From Stutzerimonas stutzeri (lineage in GTDB: Bacteria; Pseudomonadota; Gammaproteobacteria; Pseudomonadales; Pseudomonadaceae), in NCBI RefSeq assembly GCF_015291885.1, contig NZ_CP036186.1, positions 2,369,001-2,433,000 on the forward strand: DNA of 64,000 bases. The letters run 5' to 3'. A program made the position numbers and the translations under genes. Under the pieces are notes generated by a model. It saw nothing but the letters and a program-made list of their open reading frames with translations, was not told the DNA's origin and did no database searches. How positions within the stretch are numbered: the first letter of the stretch is position 1; every line of letters begins with the position of its first letter. This document shows, one piece after another, positions 27,775 to 36,201 of the stretch.

Positions 27775-28264
27775 AAATCGCCGAAATCAGCGAGCCTTGG
27801 TTATTGTTCTTTGCAAAATTGCATTCAACAGATTAGTTGGCGCTTATGACATCTTTTCGGTGTGATGGTGTTTTCAGCACGAAATAAAAACCGATCTCGA
27901 TGCGGTTTTCTACAAAAGTGCTGCGCTGTAATTTTAGCGATTCTATAACCTTTAATTTCGTCGCTTACAGCGCCGCAAGTGGAACCCCAAGCATACCGTC
28001 TGTCGGCACTTTTCTTGGTCTTCGTGACTTCATTTTTCACGAAGGTATTAATCCTATGTTCGTGAAAACCCATTAATACAAGCCTACGGCATTGATTCAA
28101 AACATCTCTACCTATCTTATGGATTAATTCTCAATCACTTATTTTGCGCTATTTCTCAATATATTTTTATAGAATGAAATGGGTGGCGAATTCTCAATCT
28201 GACGTGACTTATTCCTGTGGCTAGACTGCCGATCGAGATTAACTCGTTGCTCAAGAGGCCAGGC
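27775..28264. promoter_or_regulatory. AT-rich leader of nirK with hairpins and repeated motifs
   Basis: These 490 bases are clearly AT-richer than their surroundings and hold no gene. Structures seen: AAAACCG/CGGTTTT stem at 27887-27909 (bidirectional terminator type); CTTCGTGA/TCACGAAG inverted repeat at 28020-28044, with a third TTCGTGAA near 28062; three direct copies of TTCTCAAT at 28128, 28153 and 28191; and an ANR/DNR-like half site TTGATTCAAAACAT near 28092 that lacks the second arm. AAGAGG at 28254 is the nirK ribosome-binding site. One or more of these repeats probably bind a regulator of nitrite respiration, but I cannot name it. Confidence 0.45.
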
Positions 28265-29086
28265 ATGCGTCATTTATCAATAGCCTTATTGCTCGCGTTG
28301 CTTGTTTTACCTACTGCCCTTTGGGCGCAGACGAAATCCAGTAGCGATGTAAGTTATCGACCCGACGTCACGATTACATTGAGGACGGATATTGCTGACG
28401 GAAAGCTCGTTTACGTTAGTGAATCCGGCCCTACTCGTGGGCAAGTGAACCCCGAACTACGGGTTCCCGAAGGCGCCGTGGTGCAAATCAACTTGATAAA
28501 CGGCGACGGCGCGGTTCATGACATAGCGGTGCCGGAATTCGATGCCGGCTCCGGTGAGATTTCCGGGAAGGGTTCCGCGACTGCAATCGTGTTTCGCGCT
28601 ACCAAAAGTGGAACCTTCGAGTATTACTGCACGCTTCCAGGGCACAAGGCCGCCGGTATGTTCGGGAAGTTCATCGTTGGAGATGGCCCAGAGACGGTCG
28701 TCGAACAGGGCAAGGACCTTTCCAAGGACCCGACACAGGTCGGTGAGCCGGTCGGCAGTCGCGAACCGAAGAGCATCACCCTCGACTTGCGGACCACCGA
28801 GGAGGAGGGGCGGTTGAGCGATGGCAGCACCTACAAGTTCTGGACCTTCGACGGCACGGTGCCCGGGCCGATGGTGCGCATTCGCGAGGGCGATACCGTC
28901 ACGTTGAATCTCAGCAACGAGCCTGACAGTGCGCATATTCATTCCATCGATCTGCATGCGGTGACCGGACCCGGCGGCGGCGCCGCGGTCACTCAGGTTG
29001 CGCCTGGGCAGACCCGTTCGTTCACCTTCAAGGCGTTACAGCCAGGCCTCTACGTCTATCACTGCGCCACACCGATGGTTGCGCAG
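28265..29086 (+). pseudogene. nirK: Copper nitrite reductase, 5' part (interrupted by IS30 element)
   Basis: Codons 1-274 of a 459-residue NirK that would reduce nitrite to NO in the periplasm. A signal peptide (MRHLSIALLLALLVLPTALW) precedes an extra N-terminal cupredoxin domain with a full type-1 copper set (His85, Cys122, His127, Met132 in YYCTLPGHKAAGM). The first NirK domain follows with the HSIDLHA ligands (His226, Asp229, His231) and YVYHCATPMVAQ (His266, Cys267). The gene then runs into the IS30 element, adding GGCRS and a stop. The break falls between the type-1 Cys and His ligands, so no functional enzyme can form. The ATG at 28265 is favoured over GTG 28217 by AAGAGG and the signal peptide. 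Confidence 0.93.
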
Positions 29087-30199
29087 GGCGGTTGCAGGAG
29101 CTGAGTGCAACACGGTTATTGAATTGAAGCCGGAGCATCATGCCGCATTGCCATGGAATTTTGCATGACCTCTCCCATCACCTCGATGGGGCATTTGAAG
29201 TCGAAGCGCTTGCGCGGTCGCATGTTCAGTTGCAGCGCAATGGCGTCCAGCTTCTCCTGGCTATGTACCGACAGGTCTGTGCCCTTGGGCAAGTACTGGC
29301 GAATCAGGCCGTTGATGTTTTCGTTGCTGCCGCGCTGCCAGGGGCTGTGCGGGTCGCAGAAGTAGATCGCCACGCCGGTTCTTTGGGTGATCTCGGCGTG
29401 TCGCGCCATCTCCCGGCCCTGGTCGTAAGTCATGCTCTTGCGCATCTCCAGCGGCATGCTATTGAGCGCGGCGCTGAAGCCTTCCAGTGCCGAAGTCGCC
29501 GTCGCGTCGTTCATCTTCACCAACATCAGGTAGCCACTGGTGCGTTCCACCAGCGTACCGACGGACGAGGCGTTGGCCTTACCCTTGATGAGGTCGCCTT
29601 CCCAATGCCCCGGCATCAGCCTGTCTTCAATCTCCGGCGGGCGCACATGAATACTGACCATCTCGGGGATCTGGCCGCGCCGATCCACGCCACCAGAGCG
29701 CGGCCGGCGCGTCGTCTTGCCTTGGCGCAGACAGATGATCAGCTCCTTACGCAGCTCACCCACTGGCAGGGCATAGATCGCGTTGTAGATCGTCTCGCGA
29801 CAGACGTAGGCATCTCGCAGGTTGGGTATGTTCATGCTGCGCAGCTTGCCGGCAATCTGCTCGGGAGACAAACGCTCACGCAGCATATGGGTCACCAGTT
29901 CGAAGCGCTCGCTACCCGGCAACAGTTTTCGCATCGGTCGACAAACCTGGCGGCGGGCCTGCATTTGCTGCTGGGCCAGGCGGGCCGAGTAGCCACCGCA
30001 AGCACCTCGGTTACGGCGCAGCTCACGGCTGATGGTCGAAGGGGATCGGTTGATCAAGCAGGCAATCCTGCGCAGGCTGAAGCCTTGGGTACGACCGATT
30101 TGAATGGTGGCGCGCTCTTCAACGCTGAGTTCGGTATAAGACATAGGGGCAGCACCGTACCGGAAAGGTCAGGTGTTGCACTCAGTTTTTGCCGCCGCC
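29087..30199 (-). mobile_element. IS30-family insertion in nirK, 1113 bp, CAG target duplication
   Basis: The ends are 27-bp imperfect inverted repeats: left GGCGGTTGCAGGAG then CTGAGTGCAACAC, right (reverse complement) GGCGGCGGCAAAAA then CTGAGTGCAACAC, 22 of 27 matching. CAG at 29084-29086 is repeated at 30200-30202, the short duplication typical of the family. Removing 29087-30202 (1116 bases, a multiple of three) joins Gln274 to His275 and restores nirK. One intact transposase gene lies inside. The near-perfect ends and duplication imply a recent insertion. Confidence 0.93.
29116..30144 (-). CDS. IS30-family transposase
   Basis: The 342-residue protein starts with the family HTH (LSVEERATIQIGRTQGFSLR, RSPSTISRELRRNRG) and has the DDE core in MPGHWEGDLIKGKANAS, MTYDQGREMARHAEIT and SPWQRGSNENINGLIRQYLP. 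It fills the element from close to one end to close to the other and looks intact. It is antisense to nirK, so it adds no readthrough into the downstream nor genes. Confidence 0.95.
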   Translation of the reverse strand: MSYTELSVEERATIQIGRTQGFSLRRIACLINRSPSTISRELRRNRGACGGYSARLAQQQMQARRQVCRPMRKLLPGSERFELVTHMLRERLSPEQIAGKLRSMNIPNLRDAYVCRETIYNAIYALPVGELRKELIICLRQGKTTRRPRSGGVDRRGQIPEMVSIHVRPPEIEDRLMPGHWEGDLIKGKANASSVGTLVERTSGYLMLVKMNDATATSALEGFSAALNSMPLEMRKSMTYDQGREMARHAEITQRTGVAIYFCDPHSPWQRGSNENINGLIRQYLPKGTDLSVHSQEKLDAIALQLNMRPRKRFDFKCPIEVMGEVMQNSMAMRHDAPASIQ

Positions 30200-30202
30200 C
30201 AG

Positions 30203-30760
30203 CACATCAGCAACGGCATGTATGGGTTGATTCTGGTCGAGCCCGAGGGCGGGCTACCGAAGGTCGACCACGAGTTCTATGTGATGCAGGGCGAGCTGTA
30301 CACGGCAAACCCGAGAGGAGCCCGCGGGCTGCATGAGTTCTCGCTGGACATGCTACTGCGCGAGACGCCGCAACATCTGATGTTCAATGGTTCGAAGGAC
30401 GCTCTCACCAGTATCCATAAGATGGAAGTCAACACCGGTGACAGCGTGCGCATCTTCTTTGGTGTCGGCGGCCCGAACCTGATTTCCAGCTTCCATGTGA
30501 TTGGTGAAATCTTCGACAAGGTCTTCGATCAGGGGTCGCTCACCAGCCCGCCACTGACGGATGTGCAGACGACCCTCGTGCCGGCCGGCGGCGCCACCAT
30601 GGTCGAGTTCGTCGCGGACTACCCAGGCAAGTACATCCTGGTGGACCACGCCTTGTCGCGCGCAGAGAAAGGCCTGATGGGTGTGTTGACGGTGAAGGGC
30701 GATGCGGACGCTTCGATCTTTTCCAGCCCCGAACCGATTGACCCGCATTCCGGGCACTGA
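30203..30760 (+). pseudogene. nirK: Copper nitrite reductase, 3' part
   Basis: Codons 275-459 of nirK resume exactly after the CAG duplication with HISNGMYGLILVEPEGG, supplying the type-1 ligands His275 and Met280. The second cupredoxin domain carries the catalytic His372 in SFHVIGEIFD and the type-2 ligand His423 in ILVDHALSRAEKGLMG. Sequence favours the class II (AniA/Hyphomicrobium-like) NirK. This fragment has no start signal of its own except an ATG supplied by the element end, so it is unlikely to be translated usefully. Confidence 0.92.
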
Positions 30761-30803
30761 GAGCGGTTTCCCATACTGCAGCTGATGCTGCAAAGGAGAA
30801 GGC

Positions 30804-30929
30804 ATGCAGGCTCGAAAGTTATATGGCCCATTGAAGATTCTGAGTGTTGTCGTACTCGCGCTGATGTTTGGCGCAATGCTCTACGCGTTCACGATGACGC
30901 TCATTCACTGGACAGGCATCAATGTCTGA
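30804..30929 (+). CDS. 41-aa single-span membrane peptide between nirK and norC
   Basis: The frame from the ATG at 30804 encodes MQARKLYGPLKILSVVVLAL, a hydrophobic core to about residue 30, and ends HWTGINV. AAGGAG sits six bases upstream, a strong ribosome-binding site, and norC starts nine bases after the stop. The good start signal, the hydrophobic span and the tight packing support a real gene. It could be a small subunit or assembly factor for the NO reductase or its electron donor. I know no named family for it. Confidence 0.65.
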   Translation: MQARKLYGPLKILSVVVLALMFGAMLYAFTMTLIHWTGINV

Positions 30930-30938
30930 GGGCACGCC

Positions 30939-31781
30939 ATGAACAACCGCCAAGCGAGGCTCTTCGCGATTGCCGCAACCGGTGTGGCCACGCTCGTGTT
31001 CATCGGGCTGACAGTGGACAGTCACCGGCAGTTTCCAAAACTGACCAATGCCGAGAACATCACCGCGGAGGTCAAACACGGGATGGATGTCTGGCATAAG
31101 TACAACTGCATCAACTGCCACACGCTGTTCGGTGAGGGGGCCTACTACGCGCCTGATCTGACCAAGATCACCCAGCACCGCGGTGAGCCTTATCTCAAGG
31201 CTTATATGCGCGATCCATCGAAGTTCTATGACGAGAAGATCCATCGTCGCCTGATGCCCAAGCAGGATCTGGCCGAAGATGAAATCAGCGATCTGATCGC
31301 TTTTCTCGACTGGGTGAGCAAAGTCGATAACCAGGGCTGGCCACCTCGACCGATCCTGGTCACCGGTAGCTTCGTTCCGGGTGCCGACACTGGTGGTGGG
31401 CAGCGTGACGACCTGCCGGCGGGCGCGCGCCCGGTGGATGCCGACGATGACGAGCGAGCACTGGGTGAGCAGGTTTTCCGAGCGGCGGTACCCGCCTGCA
31501 ATGCCTGCCATTCCATCGCGCCCGGGGCCAACATGGCAGGACCGACGCTGGCAGGGCTTGCCACCCGTGCGGCGGAGATCGTGGCATCTCCCGACTACCA
31601 GGGCCAGGCCAGCGATGCTCGCGGCTATATTCGCGAGTCCATCGTGGACCCTAGTGCGCACATCATTCCCGGCGCTATGTACTCAGCCGACGGCACGTCA
31701 TTCATGCCAACGGGTTATGACAAGAGCCTGACGGACGAGCAGATCGATCAGCTGACGGCCTATCTCGAAACACTCAAGTGA
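30939..31781 (+). CDS. norC: Nitric oxide reductase subunit C with fused second cytochrome c domain
   Basis: Residues 1-145 are a normal NorC: N-terminal anchor (LFAIAATGVATLVFIGLTVD), haem site CINCH at 57-61 and axial Met106 in RRLMPKQDL. The usual NorC ends here, but this protein has a Gly/Asp-rich linker and a second cytochrome c domain with CNACH at 187-191 and a likely axial Met in TSFMPTGYDKSL, total 280 residues. The extra domain probably relays electrons from a soluble donor to the NorC haem. The start is supported by GAGGG. It lies 9 bases after the small membrane peptide gene and 59 bases before norB. Confidence 0.93.
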   Translation: MNNRQARLFAIAATGVATLVFIGLTVDSHRQFPKLTNAENITAEVKHGMDVWHKYNCINCHTLFGEGAYYAPDLTKITQHRGEPYLKAYMRDPSKFYDEKIHRRLMPKQDLAEDEISDLIAFLDWVSKVDNQGWPPRPILVTGSFVPGADTGGGQRDDLPAGARPVDADDDERALGEQVFRAAVPACNACHSIAPGANMAGPTLAGLATRAAEIVASPDYQGQASDARGYIRESIVDPSAHIIPGAMYSADGTSFMPTGYDKSLTDEQIDQLTAYLETLK

Positions 31782-31840
31782 CACGCGTACGGCCAAGCCT
31801 AATTCGGCCCGACCCACGTTCGCTTTAAGGGGAAACTACG

Positions 31841-33208
31841 ATGCGCTATCAGTCCCAATCGGTCGCCTACTGGTACTTCGCCGTCGCGATGGTGCTGTTC
31901 GGCCTGCAGCTGGTGTTCGGCCTGCTGTCGGCGACCAAATACATCGGGCCGGACCCGCTGCTGTACATCCTGCCGTTCGACGTGACCAAGGTGATCCACA
32001 CCAACCTGCTGATCGTATGGGTGCTGACCGGCTTCATGGGCGCGACCTACTGGATGATTCCTGAGGAGTCCCGCGCTGAGCTGCACAGCACCAAGCTGGC
32101 CTATGTGCAGTTGGTGCTTTGGACGCTGATGGGTGTTACGGCAATCATCGGCTACCTGTTCCGCTATGGCACCGGCAACAAGCTGCTCGAACAGCCGCTG
32201 CCGCACAAGATCGTCATCGTCATCTGCATGCTGATCTTCCTCTATAACATCGGCATGACGATCCGAAAATCGGGGCGCTTCACCACGACCGAGGCGGTGC
32301 TGATGATCGGTTTCGTCAGTGCTGCGCTTTTGTATCTGCCGGCATTGCTGCACTACGAGAACTACACGGTTTCGATCTTCTATCGCTGGTGGACGATTCA
32401 CCTCTGGGTTGAAGGCGTCTGGATGATGATCATGGGCGGCTTCCTGGCCTACCTGCTGATCCGCTTGTCCGGTGCGGATCGGGAAGTCATGGAGAAGTGG
32501 CTGTATGTGATTGTCGGCCTGGTGTTTATTGCCGGCATCCTCGGCACGGCACACCACTATTACTGGGTCGGCGTACCGACCTACTGGCTGCCGATCGGCG
32601 GGTTCTTCAGCGCGCTGGAGCCGCTCGCACTCGTCGGCATGGCCGCCTATGCCTACGGCGCCATGCGGCGCTCGGGGCTGGCGCACCCGAATACACTGGC
32701 GCTGCACTGGACGATCGGCAGCGCGCTGTTCTCCCTGTTCGGCGCCGGGCTGCTGGGCCTGGCGCACACCTGGCCGAGCGTCAACAAATGGACCCACGGC
32801 ACCTTGATCACCGCCATGCACGGCCATGCGGCGTTCTATGGGGCCTACGCGATGATTGTCATGGCGATGATCACTTATGCCTTGCCATCGCTGACTGCCG
32901 GGCGCCGGGAGCAGGGCACTGCGCTGGGCTACTGGGCGTTCTGGCTGCAGATCACCGGCATGTTCGGTATGACGCTGTCGTTCGCCACGGCTGGTATCGC
33001 GCAGGTCTATCTGGAGCGGATCATGGGCATGGGCTATCTGGATGCACAGCTCAAGATCCAGATCCATTTCGTGATGCTCATCGCCACCGCCTCGCTGTTC
33101 ACGGTGGGCGTTGCGCTGTTCATCTACGACTTCTTCCGCTACACGCCACGCTTTGTCCTGAACGATACGGAGCCTGTGCTGGCAGAGACGGAGGTGCGCC
33201 CAACGTGA
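31841..33208 (+). CDS. norB: Nitric oxide reductase catalytic subunit B
   Basis: The 455-residue subunit has twelve membrane spans and the haem-copper-oxidase-like ligand set: HTNLLIVWVLTGFMGATYW, RWWTIHLWVEGVWMMIMGGF, GILGTAHHYYWVG with the paired His of the FeB site, and ITAMHGHAAFYGAYAMIV with low- and high-spin haem ligands. It reduces two NO to N2O using electrons from NorC. AAGGGG precedes the ATG. Its stop overlaps the norQ start (GTGA). This is the short cytochrome-c-dependent NorB, not the quinol-dependent qNor. Confidence 0.96.
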   Translation: MRYQSQSVAYWYFAVAMVLFGLQLVFGLLSATKYIGPDPLLYILPFDVTKVIHTNLLIVWVLTGFMGATYWMIPEESRAELHSTKLAYVQLVLWTLMGVTAIIGYLFRYGTGNKLLEQPLPHKIVIVICMLIFLYNIGMTIRKSGRFTTTEAVLMIGFVSAALLYLPALLHYENYTVSIFYRWWTIHLWVEGVWMMIMGGFLAYLLIRLSGADREVMEKWLYVIVGLVFIAGILGTAHHYYWVGVPTYWLPIGGFFSALEPLALVGMAAYAYGAMRRSGLAHPNTLALHWTIGSALFSLFGAGLLGLAHTWPSVNKWTHGTLITAMHGHAAFYGAYAMIVMAMITYALPSLTAGRREQGTALGYWAFWLQITGMFGMTLSFATAGIAQVYLERIMGMGYLDAQLKIQIHFVMLIATASLFTVGVALFIYDFFRYTPRFVLNDTEPVLAETEVRPT

Positions 33209-34020
33209 CGTTGCCCGAATACCCGCCATTGGCGCAGGCAAGCGAGGAGGCGCCGTTCTACGTAGCGAGCGGTAATGAGGTCGCGATGTTCGAGCGCTGC
33301 CATGCGCGCGGCCTGGCGGTCATGCTCAAAGGGCCGACCGGCTGCGGTAAGACCCGCTTCGTCGAGCATATGGCCTGGAAGCTGGGGCGGCCGCTGATCA
33401 CGGTGGCCTGCCACGATGATCTGTCTGCCAGCGATCTGATCGGGCGCTTCCTCATTCGCCATGACGGCACCGTCTGGCAGGACGGCCCTCTGACCCGGGC
33501 TGTACGTGAGGGAGCCATCTGCTATCTGGATGAAGTTGTCGAAGCGCGGCAGGACACGGTGGTCGTCCTGCACGCTTTGACCGATCACAGGCGCCTGTTA
33601 CCGATCGACAAGACCGGTGAGTTGCTGATGGCATCACCAGGCTTTCAGTTGGTGATCTCCTACAACCCGGGCTACCAGCGCATGCTCAAGGACCTCAAGC
33701 CAAGCACGCGTCAGCGTTTCGTGGCTATGGATCTGGATTTCCCGGGCGAAGAGGAGGAGGCGAGGATCGTCCAGCGCGAAAGTGGTGTCGATGCACCGAC
33801 CGCGCGCGCCCTGGTCACGCTGGCGCGCAGGCTGCGAGCGCTGCGTGACCGTGGCTTGGCCGAGGTGCCCAGCACCCGCCTGCTGATCGCCGCAGGCGCA
33901 CTTTGCGCCGATGGCATAGCAGTTCGGGAAGCTTGCCTGGCGGCAATCGTCTCGCCCCTTTCGGACGACGAAGCGCTGGTCGGGGCGATGCGCGATCTGG
34001 TCGACGGAACCTTCATCTAG
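33205..34020 (+). CDS. norQ: NorQ, MoxR-type AAA+ activator of NO reductase
   Basis: The GTG at 33205 overlaps the norB stop and follows GGAGG nine bases upstream; the frame is open far upstream inside norB but that part is shadow. The 271-residue ATPase has Walker A GPTGCGKTRFVEHMA, Walker B AICYLDEVVEA and the sensor region QLVISYNPGYQ. NorQ works with NorD to insert the non-haem iron of NorB. The pair is complete here, so the NO reductase could mature even though nirK is broken. Confidence 0.95.
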   Translation: MTLPEYPPLAQASEEAPFYVASGNEVAMFERCHARGLAVMLKGPTGCGKTRFVEHMAWKLGRPLITVACHDDLSASDLIGRFLIRHDGTVWQDGPLTRAVREGAICYLDEVVEARQDTVVVLHALTDHRRLLPIDKTGELLMASPGFQLVISYNPGYQRMLKDLKPSTRQRFVAMDLDFPGEEEEARIVQRESGVDAPTARALVTLARRLRALRDRGLAEVPSTRLLIAAGALCADGIAVREACLAAIVSPLSDDEALVGAMRDLVDGTFI

Positions 34021-34023
34021 ACC

Positions 34024-36045
34024 ATGGCCGAAGCCGAAGAGGTTCTTTCCGACGCTGCGCGGCATGCGACGGTCTTCGCCCAACGCCTTTGGCGCCGCTA
34101 CAGCCCAGCGCCGGACGCACCGGCAAGTCTGCCCCTTAGCGAAGTGGCTGAGCGCCTGGAGTTGCTACTGGCGGCAGTATTCGGCAACAGCTATCGGCTG
34201 CGTATCGCCCAGCCGCCGGCACGACCGACCTTGCTGGCAGACTGGTTCGGCCGAAGTCCCAGGCCGCAGCGACTCGCGGCAGTGCCGGCAACCGATGGTG
34301 CGAGTATCTGGTTGCCGCGCACGCTGGATATCCCTGATCGCACACTTGCATCGACTCTCTACAAAGTGATGGCCTTGCAGCAGGCCATGCGTATTCGCCG
34401 GGGCTGTGCACTGCCCCAATGGCACAGTCTGCCGCCACTGGCTGGTGCGCTGTACCACCTGCTGGAAGCCCATGCGGCCGAGCGCGAGTTGTTAGAGGAA
34501 ATGCCAGGGCTTGCCGACTCGGCGCAGGCATTGCGGGCCTGCGCACTCGCGCGTCGTCCACCGCTGAGTGCATTCGGTTCGGCACGGCGGCCTTTGGAGG
34601 CTCGCGTGCGAGCGCTGTTGGTGGGCGAAGCGGATGGTTTTCCGCAATCGCCTACGCCAGAAACCTCATGCGAGTGGGCGACTCGATTGGTGGCCGAATG
34701 GGCGTTGGAACCTGCTTCTGGAGGACGCATCGGCCAGGAGCCGCTGTTCGCGGACTGGTGGACCGGAACGTTGCTGGCTCCTGCGATGCGCCATCAGCAT
34801 CATACGGTCGCTGCCCAGGCTTCACTCGACCCCACTCAGCCGGCGCCGCAGAGCGTGCGGCTCGAACGGCGACCCGATATTCGTCAGGCGCGCCCCGATG
34901 AGGATGAATCGGAGGAAAGCGGACCACTGATGATCCAGTTGGACGAGCCCCATCCCCATGCGGAAGACCCGATGGGCTTGCAGCGGCCCATCGATCGGGA
35001 CGATGCGGATGCCGAGCTGTTCGGTGAAATGCTCGGCGATCTTCCTCAGGCGCGCCTGGTGGCTTCGCCTGGGCGACCCAAAGAGGTGCTGCTGGCTGAT
35101 GATCCTCCTGACGCTTCGGCTACCGTGCTTGCGCCCGGCATTTCGGCTGCGCAACGAGGGATTGCCTATCCGGAGTGGGACTACCGCACGCAGCATTACC
35201 GCGAACAGAACGCCCTCGTTCAGGTAAGCGCAGCTCCGCCGGGTAATCCAGCCTGGGTAGCGGAAACGCTCGAGTCCCATCGAGGATTGCTGGAGGGGAT
35301 TCGTCGCCGTTTCGAATTGCTGCGCACCCATCGGGCCTGGTTGCGCGGTCAGGTCGATGGAGACGAGCTGGATCTGGATGCCTATGTCGATGCGCTAGCG
35401 AATCTGCGGGCGGGTAGCGGGCTGACCGACCGTCTGTACCGCACGCAACGTTGCGCGGAGCGGAACCTGGCCATCCTGCTGCTCATCGATGTCAGCGGGT
35501 CGACGGACAGCTGGATTTCCCAGGGGCGACGCGTGATAGATGTCGAGCGCGAAGCCCTGTTGCTGGTGAGCATCGCGCTGCAGAGCCTGGGTGCGCCCTA
35601 CGCGATCCAGGCATTTTCAGGGCAGGGCAGGGAAGCGGTGGTGGTCCGCGACATCAAGACCTTCGAGGAGGCTTATGGCCAGGAGGTGGCGCTACGCATC
35701 GCCTCCCTGGAGCCGGAGCATTACACCCGCTGCGGTGCGGCTATCCGTCACGCGAGTGCCAATCTCATGCACCAACCGGCGGCCCGTCGGTTGCTGCTGG
35801 TGTTGTCCGATGGCAAGCCCAGCGACAACGATGACTACGAAGGCCGATACGGAATCGAGGACACTCGCCAGGCAGTTCTGGAAGCTGCGCTGCAGGGCAT
35901 ATCGCCGTTCTGTCTGACCATCGACCGGCAGGCCAGCGCCTACCTGCCGCGGATATTCGGCGCGACCCGCTATGCGCTGTTGCCGCGTCCGGACCTGCTT
36001 CCCACGGTACTGCTCGACTGGATGAAGCGGCTGGTGCAAGGCTAG
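34024..36045 (+). CDS. norD: NorD, von Willebrand-A domain partner of NorQ
   Basis: The 673-residue protein starts three bases after norQ. Its C-terminal VWA domain has the MIDAS motif ILLLIDVSGSTDSW and TRCGAAIRHASANLM, and ends with DGKPSDNDDYEGRYG. It acts with NorQ in maturation of the NO reductase. This is the last gene of the nir-nor island; a LexA-box promoter begins 45 bases later. Confidence 0.93.
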   Translation: MAEAEEVLSDAARHATVFAQRLWRRYSPAPDAPASLPLSEVAERLELLLAAVFGNSYRLRIAQPPARPTLLADWFGRSPRPQRLAAVPATDGASIWLPRTLDIPDRTLASTLYKVMALQQAMRIRRGCALPQWHSLPPLAGALYHLLEAHAAERELLEEMPGLADSAQALRACALARRPPLSAFGSARRPLEARVRALLVGEADGFPQSPTPETSCEWATRLVAEWALEPASGGRIGQEPLFADWWTGTLLAPAMRHQHHTVAAQASLDPTQPAPQSVRLERRPDIRQARPDEDESEESGPLMIQLDEPHPHAEDPMGLQRPIDRDDADAELFGEMLGDLPQARLVASPGRPKEVLLADDPPDASATVLAPGISAAQRGIAYPEWDYRTQHYREQNALVQVSAAPPGNPAWVAETLESHRGLLEGIRRRFELLRTHRAWLRGQVDGDELDLDAYVDALANLRAGSGLTDRLYRTQRCAERNLAILLLIDVSGSTDSWISQGRRVIDVEREALLLVSIALQSLGAPYAIQAFSGQGREAVVVRDIKTFEEAYGQEVALRIASLEPEHYTRCGAAIRHASANLMHQPAARRLLLVLSDGKPSDNDDYEGRYGIEDTRQAVLEAALQGISPFCLTIDRQASAYLPRIFGATRYALLPRPDLLPTVLLDWMKRLVQG

Positions 36046-36090
36046 CGGCTCTTTGGAACCGCTCGATGAGTGACATGGTATCGCCCACTT

Positions 36091-36116
36091 GAATACTGTA
36101 TAAATAGACAGTATTC
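36091..36116. promoter_or_regulatory. imuA: LexA operator in a larger palindrome before imuA
   Basis: CTGTATAAATAGACAG at 36096-36111 fits the SOS box CTG-N10-CAG. Outer bases extend to perfect 9-bp arms GAATACTGT and ACAGTATTC. It lies about 90 bases before the imuA start and probably controls the entire mutagenesis operon. Confidence 0.85.
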
Positions 36117-36201
36117 ATGAGGTGAACTCCGTGTGCAGTGCATTCATTTCTTTCGTTCTTAAGGCATTCCCTAGGCGAACGCTGGTATCGAGGTTCGCCT
36201 G

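Noticed and set aside
26132..27780. Target-site duplication around the IS3-family element
   Set aside because: Flanking bases CGCCGCG and AAATCG do not match over three or four bases at the ends I can define.
28091..28105. ANR/DNR (FNR-type) box upstream of nirK
   Set aside because: TTGATTCAAAACAT has a good left arm but the right arm does not match ATCAA, so only a half site can be claimed.
29140..30336. Plus-strand open frame of about 400 codons across the IS30 element
   Set aside because: It is antisense to the intact transposase and crosses the element end into nirK; no homology or ribosome-binding site supports it.
31799..33241. Minus-strand frame of 480 codons opposite norB
   Set aside because: His/Gln/Arg-rich translation typical of an antisense frame; norB motifs on the plus strand are unambiguous.
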